A stretch of 64,000 bases of DNA, taken from contig DASVWI010000012.1 in the NCBI GenBank assembly GCA_036389675.1, forward strand, positions 315,685 to 379,684, given 5' to 3'. The first letter of the stretch is position 1. Each line of letters starts with the position of its first letter. The DNA comes from DASQYE01 sp036389675. GTDB taxonomy: Bacteria > Acidobacteriota > Blastocatellia > Pyrinomonadales > Pyrinomonadaceae. Of this stretch, positions 8,224 through 17,417 are shown one piece after another. A program made the translations under genes and the position numbers. The notes under the pieces are model-generated. The model saw only the letters and a program-made list of their open reading frames with translations. It was not told the origin of the DNA and searched no databases.

Positions 8224-8741
8224 GCGAGACCGGCTCTCGTTTGAGAAGAGCTGTTCGGACGTTCGGGTAAGAGATTTTCCGCAAACGGGAAAGGCTGCGA
8301 AGCCCAATCATATAACAACCGCCGGAAAGAGGGCCACGCGCGGTACGAAAATTCGTGCCTCCATACGAAAATTCGATTGTCGGCGAGCGCAGCGATGTGA
8401 TAATAATAGGCGCATCATTGACAGGGGAGTTCGCAGGCTTCACCCTCGCGTTGGCTCGCTGACCCCCAGACTTTTCATCCTCTGGCATTATTCTCAATCA
8501 TGAACACCAGAGGTTTCAGTCACTCATCCGGGGCTCGGGGTCTCATAGCTTTAACTGGGCAGGACGTACAAATTTTCGAGCGCAGTTATTTTTCCTGACA
8601 AGCAGGGATCACCCGTTCAAGCTTTTCAACCTGACAAACTTTTTTCAAGCAGGCGTGCCGTTCTTCTCTCTCTTTACTCCCGGGCGGGAGCTTTAGCCCG
8701 GGAGGTATTCGGTCTTTCGTTTCAATCAAGGAGACTCACCC
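8224..8741. other. Intergenic region between divergent TPR and TonB-receptor genes
   Basis: 518 nt without a convincing gene. It must hold the promoters of both flanking transcription units, but no unambiguous -35/-10 pair stands out. At 8677-8704 there is a perfect 8-bp stem (CTCCCGGG / CCCGGGAG) with a 12-nt loop, about 40 nt before the receptor start, which would form in its 5' leader. A strong AAGGAGAC ribosome-binding site precedes ATG 8742. Confidence 0.6.
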
Positions 8742-11700
8742 ATGCTGAGAAGCAAACTTTTCCTTCTCCTGCTCAGTTTTCTATTCCTTTCTGCGCTCTC
8801 AGCGGACGCGCGCGCGCAGGCCGTCTACGGCAGCATCGCCGGGACTGTCTCCGATGCTCAGGGCGCTGTCATCCCTGACGCGACCGTCACCATCACGAGC
8901 GTCGAGCGGAACACTTCCGATACCGTTCAGACCAACGAGTCCGGCCTCTATCTCAAGGACAGGTTGGTTCCCGGAAGGTACAGGGTGACTATCGAGAAGG
9001 CCGGTTTCAAGAAGGGCGAGATAACGGAAGTGGTCGTCGGGCTTGACCGCCAGACGGAAGCCAACCTGTCTCTGACCACCGGGGAGGTGACGGAGACCGT
9101 CACGGTGGCGGGCGTCGAAGGCGTCGAACTCAAGACAGACCGCGCCGATGTCTCGACCACTTTCGAGAGCCGTCAAGTCACCGATCTGCCAATCCTCGAC
9201 CGCAACTTTACCAAGCTCATCCTGCTCACGCCGGGAGCGACGCAGCAGCAGTGGGGCCACGCCGCGAGCGAGAACCCGCAGGGCTCAACGCAAACCCTCG
9301 TCAACGGTCAGACTTTTAGCGGCACGGGCTACCAGTTGGACGGCACGGATAACCGCGACCCTATCCTCGGCATCATCGTCATCAACCCCAACTTCGAGGC
9401 CATCGGAGAGACGAAGATCACTTCGCAGAACTACGACGCGGAGTTCGGGCAGGCGATTGCCGGTGTGGCCTCCGTGCAGACCAAATCCGGCACGGACGAG
9501 TTTCACGGCAGCCTCTTCGAGTTTCGGCAGAACGACGTGCTGCAAGCGCGCAATCCTTTCGCGCAATCTCAGCCAGACCCGGTGACGGGCAAGCTCGTTC
9601 CCGACACGCTCAAGAATCAGTTCGGCGGTTCAATCGGTGGGCCAATCGTGCGCGGCAAGGCTTTCTTCTTCGGCGATTATCAGGGGACGCGCAGCAAGGT
9701 CGGCGGCTCTCGTCGCGTGACAGTGCCGACTCTACTGGCGCGCACGGGCAATCTCAGCGAGTACGGACGCCCGATCTTCGACCCGCTCACGGGCCTGCCT
9801 TTCCCCGGCAATATTATTCCGGCGGCTGGCGGCGCGGGCTGCGGAGTGACGCGCAGTTGTCTGTCGCCGCAGGCTCTGGCGGTTCTGAACCTGATCCCCA
9901 CGCCCACGCTGCCCGGCACGGTCAATAACCTGACGGCATCGGGGAGCGAGCTTTTCAACAGCGACAGCTTCGACGTTCGCATCGACAACCGCGCCACCGA
10001 AAGCCTGAACATCTTCGGGCGCTACAGCTACGCCAAGTATGACCTCATCGGGCCGACCGCTTTCGGCGCGGGCGGCGGGCGCGAGCTGGTGACGCTCGGC
10101 GGCTCCTCTAAAGTGCGTAATCAAAGTCTGGCGCTCGGGTTCGACTACACCCTGAACCAGACGACCGTGTGGGACGTACGCTTCGGCTATTTCAAGTACA
10201 AAGTCAACGTGCTGCCCTTTGATTTCGGAACTGCCACGGCGACTAACGCGGGCATCCCCGGCCTCAACTTTGACGAGTTCAGCTCCGGTCTTCCTGACCT
10301 TGAGATTCAGGGGCCGGGCGACTTCCAGTGGAGGGCCGGTTCGGGACTTGGCCCTAATCGCTGCAACTGCCCGCTCGACGAGATCGAGAGCCAGTATCAG
10401 ATCGTCACTAATCTCTCAAAACTCTACGGCAATCACAGCCTGAAATTCGGTATAGACATACGGCGCGCGAGCAACCTTCGCGTCCCGAGCGACGAACACC
10501 GCTCGGGCCACCTGATCTTCGACCCGAACCGCACGGCCAATCCAGTGACGGGCGCTGGCGGCATCGGAACGGCGACCTTCCTGATCGGCGACGTGACGGG
10601 GTTCTCTCGCTACGTCAGCACGGCCATTGACGCAGGCGAACGGCAGTGGCGTCACTTCTACTACGGACAGGACACCTGGCGCGTGACGCCGAAACTGACC
10701 ATCGCGTATGGCCTGCGTCTGGACGTTATCAACCCGCAGACCGCGAGCGGGCCGGGCAAAGCGGGCTTCCCGGATTTGGACACGGGTGAGATTCGCGTCG
10801 CCGGCATCGGAGATGTTCCACTCGACGGCGGCGTGGAGAATAGCCTCAACTGGGCTCCGCGACTGGGCATCACCTATCAGATATCTCCTAAGACGGTGCT
10901 CCGTGTGGGCTACGGTCGCAGCTACGACATAGGCGTCTTCGGTTCCGTCTTCGGCCATACCGTGACGCAGAACCTGCCCGTGCTGGCGACGCAGCAGCTT
11001 AACGCGGCGAGCCAGTTCGCGCGCGTCTTTACGCTCGGGCAGGGGCCTCCAGCCTTCAACGAGTTCTTCGGCTTAAGCGCGCCCCCGAATCAGGGCGGAG
11101 TGCCGCTCGCCGCCGTCCCCGCCAGCGGTCGCTTCTTTCTTCCAAACGGCGTTCGCCCGCGCGCCGTCAACTTCAAGCAGCGGCTACCGACGCTGGACGC
11201 TTACAACGTTACAGTCCAGCATCAGTTGACGCCTTCGATCTCTTTGGAGGTGGCCTACGTCGGCAATAAGGGGACGCACATGTTCGCCGGCAATAACCCG
11301 GACGAGAATGTCAATCAACCCACTCTGATCGGCTTCGGCACAATCCCCAGAGACCAGCGCAAGCCTTTCTTTCAACGCTTCGGCTGGACGCAGGATGTGC
11401 TGCTCTACTGCAACTGCTCGGACAATCACTACGACTCGCTGCAAGTCAAGATGACGAAACGTTTCGGCGACGGCTATTCGTTCCTGACGCACTACACCTT
11501 GCAGCGCTCGCGCGACTACTCGGACGACCGCTTTATTCCGGGAGCGCCGCCCGATCTGGGCTACGGGCCGGGAGATTTCATACGCACGCACAACTTCGTC
11601 TTCTCGCAGGTCGCGGAGCTGCCCTTCGGGCGCGGCAAGCGCTACTTTACGAACGCCTCCAAGGGGCTGAATTATCTCGTCGGCGGGTGGCAGTTCAACT

Positions 11701-12140
11701 CCAACACCATCATCCAGAGCGGGCTGCCTTTCAACGTCGGCATCGATACGGCGGGCATCAGCGATGTCGGCCCCAACCGGCCCAACATCAACGGCGAGCC
11801 GCGCATCCTGGGGTCACGCGACCGCTGGTTCGACCCGACCACCTTCTCGCTGCCAGCGCCCGGCACATTCGGCAATCTGCCCAGAAACGCGCTGCGCGGG
11901 CCGGGCTACTGGCGCACGGATGCTTCGCTGTTCAAGAAATTCCAGTTCAGCGAAACGAAAGAGCTTGAGTTTCGCATAGAGGCGGTGAATGTATTCAACC
12001 ACGTGAACCTTGAGAATCCTGACACCAACGTCGGCAACCCCGCCAGCCCCAACGCCAACGCTGGCAGGATTACGTCAACCGCCTTCTTCGGCAACGACCT
12101 GCAACGCAACTTCCAATTCGGCCTCAAGTTCAAGTTCTAA
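8742..12140 (+). CDS. TonB-dependent receptor, Oar-like, with carboxypeptidase-regulatory-like domain
   Basis: 1132 residues with a signal peptide (KLFLLLLSFLFLSALSADAR). Residues ~28-110 are a carboxypeptidase-regulatory-like fold (GSIAGTVSDAQGAVIPDATV, TNESGLYLKDRLVPGRYRVT). A plug region follows (VTDLPILDRNFTKLILLTPG, FEAIGETKITSQNYDAEFGQ) and then a long beta-barrel with alternating aromatic/polar strands, ending in NFQFGLKFKF with a terminal Phe as expected for outer-membrane insertion. This is the Oar-like class abundant in Acidobacteriota and Myxococcota, presumed to import or export large polymers or peptides across the outer membrane; the substrate cannot be read from the sequence. 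It has its own AAGGAG site and a bidirectional terminator just after it, so it is likely monocistronic. Confidence 0.93.
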   Translation: MLRSKLFLLLLSFLFLSALSADARAQAVYGSIAGTVSDAQGAVIPDATVTITSVERNTSDTVQTNESGLYLKDRLVPGRYRVTIEKAGFKKGEITEVVVGLDRQTEANLSLTTGEVTETVTVAGVEGVELKTDRADVSTTFESRQVTDLPILDRNFTKLILLTPGATQQQWGHAASENPQGSTQTLVNGQTFSGTGYQLDGTDNRDPILGIIVINPNFEAIGETKITSQNYDAEFGQAIAGVASVQTKSGTDEFHGSLFEFRQNDVLQARNPFAQSQPDPVTGKLVPDTLKNQFGGSIGGPIVRGKAFFFGDYQGTRSKVGGSRRVTVPTLLARTGNLSEYGRPIFDPLTGLPFPGNIIPAAGGAGCGVTRSCLSPQALAVLNLIPTPTLPGTVNNLTASGSELFNSDSFDVRIDNRATESLNIFGRYSYAKYDLIGPTAFGAGGGRELVTLGGSSKVRNQSLALGFDYTLNQTTVWDVRFGYFKYKVNVLPFDFGTATATNAGIPGLNFDEFSSGLPDLEIQGPGDFQWRAGSGLGPNRCNCPLDEIESQYQIVTNLSKLYGNHSLKFGIDIRRASNLRVPSDEHRSGHLIFDPNRTANPVTGAGGIGTATFLIGDVTGFSRYVSTAIDAGERQWRHFYYGQDTWRVTPKLTIAYGLRLDVINPQTASGPGKAGFPDLDTGEIRVAGIGDVPLDGGVENSLNWAPRLGITYQISPKTVLRVGYGRSYDIGVFGSVFGHTVTQNLPVLATQQLNAASQFARVFTLGQGPPAFNEFFGLSAPPNQGGVPLAAVPASGRFFLPNGVRPRAVNFKQRLPTLDAYNVTVQHQLTPSISLEVAYVGNKGTHMFAGNNPDENVNQPTLIGFGTIPRDQRKPFFQRFGWTQDVLLYCNCSDNHYDSLQVKMTKRFGDGYSFLTHYTLQRSRDYSDDRFIPGAPPDLGYGPGDFIRTHNFVFSQVAELPFGRGKRYFTNASKGLNYLVGGWQFNSNTIIQSGLPFNVGIDTAGISDVGPNRPNINGEPRILGSRDRWFDPTTFSLPAPGTFGNLPRNALRGPGYWRTDASLFKKFQFSETKELEFRIEAVNVFNHVNLENPDTNVGNPASPNANAGRITSTAFFGNDLQRNFQFGLKFKF

Positions 12141-12159
12141 AGACTCAAGGCTCGACGAA

Positions 12160-12199
12160 GAGAAAAGGGAGAAGTGCCGATGCGCTTCTCCCTTTTCTC
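12160..12199. terminator. Bidirectional intrinsic terminator
   Basis: Perfect 15-bp stem GAGAAAAGGGAGAAG / CTTCTCCCTTTTCTC with a 10-nt loop, lying between the convergent ends of the TonB receptor and the SnoaL-like gene. T-rich on both exits. Confidence 0.85.
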
Positions 12200-12202
12200 T
12201 TG

Positions 12203-12586
12203 TTAGACCATGCCTTCAGCGCCGTAGGGGTTGTCAATGGCGAGCAGCCACGTCCCGTCGGCCTGACGGCGAACCACGTCGGACGTGTGACCCCGCAACT
12301 CGATTGCGTTTCCGTCCGGCCCTGTTCCCTTGATAAACCACCTTGAGAACAGCAGGGCCAGATCATTCGTCCTGACGGCCTTCGCGGGCTGCATCTCGAA
12401 CTCTCCCTTCAACGCCAGAAACGCTCCCAAAGCCGCCCGTATGGCTTCGAGGCCCTGAACGATTTGTCCCGGCTGCGGCATAAAGGCGGCGTCCGCTTCG
12501 TAGAGAGAGATGAGTCCATCCATGTCTCCGGCGGCGAAGTAGGAGGTGAAAAGCGAGTGAACTTCTTCGGGTGTATTGGCTGGCAT
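12203..12586 (-). CDS. SnoaL-like / DUF4440 family protein
   Basis: 127 residues, one cone-shaped NTF2-like domain: EEVHSLFTSYFAAGDMDGLI, then LYEADAAFMPQPG, GLEAIRAALGAFLALKGEF and the closing RRQADGTWLLAIDNPYG. This is the pattern of the SgcJ/EcaC-type DUF4440 proteins. Some members are isomerases or hydrolases; most are uncharacterised. No signal peptide. Convergent with the TonB receptor and separated from the trehalase operon by 81 nt, so linkage to either is unclear. Confidence 0.85.
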   Translation of the reverse strand: MPANTPEEVHSLFTSYFAAGDMDGLISLYEADAAFMPQPGQIVQGLEAIRAALGAFLALKGEFEMQPAKAVRTNDLALLFSRWFIKGTGPDGNAIELRGHTSDVVRRQADGTWLLAIDNPYGAEGMV

Positions 12587-12667
12587 ATCAAGTTTCCTCT
12601 CGATTTAACTGTCTTCGGAAAGCATCTCTTCAATAGCTTTTGAACGCGAGGGCTACCTGACTGCCAT

Positions 12668-14308
12668 CTACGGCGCGCGCGTGCCATCCAGATTCAGCAC
12701 GCTTGCCCTTTTCCTTTCCGGCAGCCGCGCGTACATGTCCGTGAACGCGGCGTTAGTCCAGCCGAAGCCTATGACGTTATAATCGTAACCGAACTTTATC
12801 CCGCCGCTGATCTCGGATTCGCGCCGCGCCACATCGTATTTTTCGACAATCGTATTGTGCTGGATGAACTCCTTGAGGATGGTCGAGAGAAAGTTGGCGG
12901 TGATGCGGTCGGCCTCGTCCGCGTAGCCGTAGCGGCGCAATCCCTCGACGGCGATCATCTGCATCGGAGCCCAGCCGAACGGCGCGTCCCACTGATTGCC
13001 GCTCGCGTTGGTGCTCGTTTGCAGCCCGCCCGCGCGCTCGAAGAGATGAAGATTAGAGACCAGACGCGCCGCCTGCTTACGGTCTGCTAGCCCTACCCAC
13101 AACGGATAAAAGGTCGTCACGAACGGGTAGCGGCGCACGCTCCCTTTGGCGAAGTTGTAGTCGTAGTAAAGCCCGTCCTTTTCATCCCACATCAAACGAT
13201 TGACGCTCGCCCTTCGCTTCTCCGCGCGAGCCGTCCACGCGCGCGCATCCCTTGTGTGCCCGAGCACACGCATGATCTCGGCTGCGTCCGTCTCCATCAG
13301 GTAGAGCAGGGAATTCAGGCACACCGGATCGTAATGGATGATGTCTATATTGAACGGCCCGAAACGGTTCGACGGGTCGAAGCCGGATTCGCGCATCGAG
13401 CGGTCGCCCTTATAAAAGAGCGGGGTCAGCTCGTCCTTCCGCCTGTCGTAGTACTGGCCGACATCATAATCGTCGAAGGTTTGCGTGCGATAATACTCTC
13501 TGACCCGGTCGTAATGAGTGCGCCCCTGAGAATCCTTTTCGTCCGAGATGACTTCCGGCGCAGGCCCCTCGCCCAGATCGTAGTAGCGCGACAGACCCGT
13601 CTCACGCGTCAGGTGCGGCTCGCTCGTCCAGAAGCGGTAATACTTCTCTATGGCTGGAATGGTGCTCCTGAGCCACTGGCGGTCGCGCCGTTGCCTGTAG
13701 ACGTTCAGAATCATCTGCGTCAAAAAGGGCGGCTGCGAGCGGGTGAGATAATACGTCCGGTTGGCATTTAAAATCCTGCCGTAGTTCTCAATCTCGTAAA
13801 GGAAGTTGTCGACAGTATTGCGCGCCAGCTCCGTCTCGCCGTCGCGCACCAATCCGACCTGTATGAAATAGCTGTCCCAGCCGTACATCTCGTTAAAGCG
13901 CCCGCCGGGCACGACGTAAGGGTAGGGCAGATAGAGCAGCCCCTGCTCGCGTATCTCGCGCCGGTCGCGCGGCAGTTGAATCAGCTCTATCCGCGCGAAA
14001 TCCTCCGGCTTCATCTGCGCGCGCAAGCTCTCGCGTATGCGCGCGAGGTTCTCGCCGCTCGGGACATAGACGGGCCAGTGATTGCCCGCCACGGTGTGAA
14101 ACTTCGGGTCAACGGCGGCCTGCGCGAGCTGTGCGTTCGAGCGCGTCAGCGTATGCCAGCTCTGCCTGATGTACTTCTGAATACTTTGAAGCTGCTCGGA
14201 GCTTGCCCTGTCAGCCGAAAGCCCTGTCGAGGCGGCGGGAGAAAGCGCGGGCAGTAGAAGGACTATTAAAACAAGAGCGCGCTTGATGGCAGACGGTGTC
14301 TTTGTCAT
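12668..14308 (-). CDS. treA: Secreted alpha,alpha-trehalase (GH37)
   Basis: 546 residues with a signal peptide (ALVLIVLLLPALSPAA). Trehalase signature 1 is PGGRFNEMYGWDSYF at residues 134-148 and signature 2 QWDAPFGWAP at 439-448. The acid is expected in ESGFDPSNRF and the base in IVEKYDV, both present, so the enzyme should hydrolyse trehalose to two glucose outside the cytoplasm. Length matches periplasmic TreA. It is the second gene of an operon: the stop of the upstream glycosidase lies 4 nt before this ATG, and its last codons form the AGGAGA ribosome-binding site, which argues for coupled translation. Confidence 0.93.
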   Translation of the reverse strand: MTKTPSAIKRALVLIVLLLPALSPAASTGLSADRASSEQLQSIQKYIRQSWHTLTRSNAQLAQAAVDPKFHTVAGNHWPVYVPSGENLARIRESLRAQMKPEDFARIELIQLPRDRREIREQGLLYLPYPYVVPGGRFNEMYGWDSYFIQVGLVRDGETELARNTVDNFLYEIENYGRILNANRTYYLTRSQPPFLTQMILNVYRQRRDRQWLRSTIPAIEKYYRFWTSEPHLTRETGLSRYYDLGEGPAPEVISDEKDSQGRTHYDRVREYYRTQTFDDYDVGQYYDRRKDELTPLFYKGDRSMRESGFDPSNRFGPFNIDIIHYDPVCLNSLLYLMETDAAEIMRVLGHTRDARAWTARAEKRRASVNRLMWDEKDGLYYDYNFAKGSVRRYPFVTTFYPLWVGLADRKQAARLVSNLHLFERAGGLQTSTNASGNQWDAPFGWAPMQMIAVEGLRRYGYADEADRITANFLSTILKEFIQHNTIVEKYDVARRESEISGGIKFGYDYNVIGFGWTNAAFTDMYARLPERKRASVLNLDGTRAP

Positions 14309-14312
14309 AGTT

Positions 14313-17051
14313 TTATCTCCTCTGTCGTCGCTCGCGCGGCGTGCGCTCCAGTGGAATCTTTAATTCACGCCGGACGTAAAGGTTGGCCGCGCCTTCAAAC
14401 GAGACGGACAGCTTTTGCTCCATGCCGCTATCGGCCTGCACAGTAGTCGCGCCGCTGGTCTGGCCGAGCCTGTACGGAGTGCGCGCGCGAAGCTGGTAGG
14501 TGTGCCCGCTCAAGCCTTCGAGCAGAAGATCGAGTGTGTTTGCCGTCGCGCGCGCGCGTAAGATGCGAAGACCCTCGCTCCCTGCGCCGGGCCTGAGATT
14601 TTCCGGCACAACATAAACGTCCGTGCCTTCCGTATAAGTGAAGATGGCTTCGAGTGTCGGGCCTGATGCTTCGACGTTGATTTCGGCGCGCTGTACATCG
14701 CCGCTGCTCTCGATCTCGAAGGGCGTCGCGCGTCCCTGCACCGTCACCTTCACGACCTTCGCGTCGAGCGGGAAAGCCGGCGCGAGCTTCAAGCGTTCGA
14801 CTCTCTGCGACGGCGCGCCAGCCGAAGCCGCATCTCTTTGCTTGATTGTGATGGTGAGTCGGCCTGCGGCCCGTAGGAGCTTCACGTCGTAGCGTGCCTG
14901 CCCCGCGGCGACGTTTAGCGCTTCGACCGTGTCCCAGTTCGCCGGAAGCTGCGGCGCAAACCTCAGCTCCTGGCCGCCTGCGCCGATCTCTATGCCGAGC
15001 AGTCCACGCAGGGCCGGCGTGATGACCATCGCCTCAGACCAGACCTGATGATGAGACGAGCGGCCAAAGGGCGCGTTGAAATCGCCCGACAGCAGCTCCG
15101 TCACATAACCGAGCGCCCCGGTGTAAGAGAGCAGTGCGTTCGCCATCAGCGCGTGATAGCCGACGTGCGGGCGTCCGTAACTGTAAGCGCCCATGCTGGC
15201 CCAGCCCGTAAAGAGCGGCCAGACAGAGCCATAGTGATAAGAGAGCGGGTCGTAGAGCCTGCTATCGGTGGAGATGATGCGTGCGCCCCAGTCAGTCTCT
15301 ATCCGAGCGCTGCCGAGATGATCTATCTGCCTTTGCGCGCGCTCGTCCAGCATCGTGCGCCACCAGAGCGGCACGGCGGGCAGCACGGTGTCTTCGTCGA
15401 TGAGGCGCGCGCGGCTTAACTCCTCCATGCGCTTCTGTCGCGCCGCGCGATTAGGCCCGGGCTCCGCCTCCGGCGTCTCCTCCGTAGGCAATCGCGTTGA
15501 AAAGGCATAGAAGCCGCGATTCTCTAACCAGTAGGTCTGCTCCATCGCGGCGCGCGTCCTTTCCGCCGTCGCACGAGCGCGCTCTGCTGTCGCCGTGTCC
15601 TTCAAAGCTTCCGCCAGTTGGGCAAAGCTTCGCGAAGCCTCAACCCAGAGGCCCTGCATATAAATCTCTTCGTGGGCCGGGCGCAGCGGCCCGCCTTCGA
15701 CCCAACCGTGCCCGAACTTCGTATTCTCGACGAGTTGATTGCCGTCCGTGTCGGTCGCCTGCGTGAAGCCGTAAGCCTTCCGAATCGAATCCCAGTTGGC
15801 CTTGAGAAATTCGGTGTCGCCGGTCGTGCGCCAGTAGTCCGCGTGAGCGATGACGTAAAGCGGCGTGGCATCGGCGCTGGCCCATGGGTATTCGTAATCC
15901 GTGAACCAAGGAATGAGTGAGGCGCTCTGTGAAATCTCGTGCGGGATTTTACCGTCGGCGCGCTGAAACTTTTTCAGGAATTCGAGCGCCGTGCGCGTCG
16001 CCCCAAAATCCCCGTAAGCGTTGATCGCCAGCGCCGTCCACATCGCGTCGCGACCGAAATACCATGCGAAGCCCGGGCGCTCGCTCTCGCCCGAAGTGCG
16101 AAAGCCGGCCAGCAGCCCCGTGCCCAGAAACGGATTGGTCGCCAGACCCTTGTCAACGCCGACCTTGGCCCAACTGAAAGCCGTATCCAACCGCTCGTCC
16201 GGCGTCCTGATCGTCGTCGTCCCATTTTGCAGCCGCGCATAATACTCAACATTGCTTTCATAAAGCGCCTGAACGGACGAGAGCAGCCGGTCGTAAGTCT
16301 CTTTGGCGCGCTCGCGCCCCTCGACGCTCCCGGCGATGACGATGGGAATAAAGCTGGTCTTCAATTCTTCGGGCGAGGTCTCGATGGTTAGCCTCGAAGG
16401 AACATCGCGCGGCTCTTCCTGATAAGGCATCACGGACGCGTCGCGCCCGTTGGGCGAGCCGATCACGCCGACGAAGCGTTTGGATTCTTCCGTGATGTAG
16501 TAAACATGCTGCTTTTCGTCCCATCCGATATTGCCCGTCATCAACCCGGCGGGCCAGGACAAACTGAGCTTGGGCCGAAACGAAACGCCTATCGTCATCG
16601 GCAGGACGCTCCTGACATCGAGCAGCATGATCAGGCCGGCCTCGTCCACCGGCGCATAGATGATCTGGCGCACCGTAAAGGCTGCGTGCGAGTAGGTGAA
16701 GATGGTCGCTTCGGGGCGCACGCTGATGTGGACGGCCATGTCGGAGGAGCGAAACTCAAGCGGGTAGCCTTCGATGCGAAATGAAAGCTCAAAGTCGTCA
16801 AGCAGCTTCATGGGGTAGACCCATGCTTCCAGCGCGCGATGCTCGTACCCGAAGATGGCCGACCTGTGGCCCACGACATCGAAGAAGCTGCCCGCCTGCG
16901 TGCGCCTCTCAAGCTCAAGGCCGCTCTTGCGTAGAGAGAATTTTGGCGTCCCCTTTGGTTTCATTTGAGCCTGCGCGACCACGGACGAGAGAGCGTGCGA
17001 GAAAACCAGAAAGCAGAAGGTGAGTCCAAAGAAGAGCCGACGGGTCTTCAC
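14313..17051 (-). CDS. Secreted glycosidase with (alpha/alpha)6 barrel, GH15/GDE_C-like
   Basis: 912 residues, GTG start with GGGAGGATTAGA upstream and a signal peptide (FFGLTFCFLVFSHALSSVVA). Residues ~35-250 are a beta-sandwich N-domain. From ~285 a six-hairpin barrel follows: AWYFGRDAMWTALAINAYGD, FLKKFQRADGKIPHEIS, WASADATPLYVIAHADYWRT and SYHYGSVWPLFTGW. This pattern matches glycogen-debranching/amylo-alpha-1,6-glucosidase and related families. A beta-rich C-domain closes the protein. The candidate acids are in GRDA and in the segment GHGWVEGGPLRP. Exact substrate is uncertain: alpha-glucan, a glucosyl oligosaccharide or a protein-linked sugar are all possible. Operonic with the trehalase, which suggests extracellular glucose release. 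Confidence 0.8.
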   Translation of the reverse strand: MKTRRLFFGLTFCFLVFSHALSSVVAQAQMKPKGTPKFSLRKSGLELERRTQAGSFFDVVGHRSAIFGYEHRALEAWVYPMKLLDDFELSFRIEGYPLEFRSSDMAVHISVRPEATIFTYSHAAFTVRQIIYAPVDEAGLIMLLDVRSVLPMTIGVSFRPKLSLSWPAGLMTGNIGWDEKQHVYYITEESKRFVGVIGSPNGRDASVMPYQEEPRDVPSRLTIETSPEELKTSFIPIVIAGSVEGRERAKETYDRLLSSVQALYESNVEYYARLQNGTTTIRTPDERLDTAFSWAKVGVDKGLATNPFLGTGLLAGFRTSGESERPGFAWYFGRDAMWTALAINAYGDFGATRTALEFLKKFQRADGKIPHEISQSASLIPWFTDYEYPWASADATPLYVIAHADYWRTTGDTEFLKANWDSIRKAYGFTQATDTDGNQLVENTKFGHGWVEGGPLRPAHEEIYMQGLWVEASRSFAQLAEALKDTATAERARATAERTRAAMEQTYWLENRGFYAFSTRLPTEETPEAEPGPNRAARQKRMEELSRARLIDEDTVLPAVPLWWRTMLDERAQRQIDHLGSARIETDWGARIISTDSRLYDPLSYHYGSVWPLFTGWASMGAYSYGRPHVGYHALMANALLSYTGALGYVTELLSGDFNAPFGRSSHHQVWSEAMVITPALRGLLGIEIGAGGQELRFAPQLPANWDTVEALNVAAGQARYDVKLLRAAGRLTITIKQRDAASAGAPSQRVERLKLAPAFPLDAKVVKVTVQGRATPFEIESSGDVQRAEINVEASGPTLEAIFTYTEGTDVYVVPENLRPGAGSEGLRILRARATANTLDLLLEGLSGHTYQLRARTPYRLGQTSGATTVQADSGMEQKLSVSFEGAANLYVRRELKIPLERTPRERRQRR

Positions 17052-17297
17052 TCTAATCCTCCCTCAACCGGAAAGCACGAGCCGGCCCTGATCGCTCGCA
17101 GCCCGCGCGCACTTCAAATTCGAGAGCAGTTTTTAACGCCTCCGAGTGAGAGGCAAACAAATAAATTCAGGTAAGACTTTCCGAGAGGCGCATCCGTCAA
17201 CACGTTGTTGCTTCGATAAACAAGGCCACTTGTATTACTTTCATCGCACGCACGTCAATAGTTTTTGAAAACTTTTCGGCCAGCCGCCCGGCTCTGT

Positions 17298-17345
17298 CAT
17301 ACAATGCGCGGCGCGGGACACGAGGTCGAGGAAGATCATTGTATG
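17298..17345. promoter_or_regulatory. Inverted repeat upstream of the NotI-type restriction gene
   Basis: CATACAATG at 17298-17306 and its exact complement CATTGTATG at 17337-17345, 30 nt apart, in the 366-nt gap (17052-17417) between the divergent glycosidase and restriction genes. The right arm abuts GGTATAAGC, which could be a -10. Spacing suits a dimeric repressor site; the regulator is unknown. Nothing else is recognised in the gap. Confidence 0.4.
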
Positions 17346-17417
17346 GTATAAGCAATCAGCGATAGTTTAGTGCGAACGTGCGTAAGCTGTGAGAAGAATA
17401 CTGTGCCTGAGCAACCA

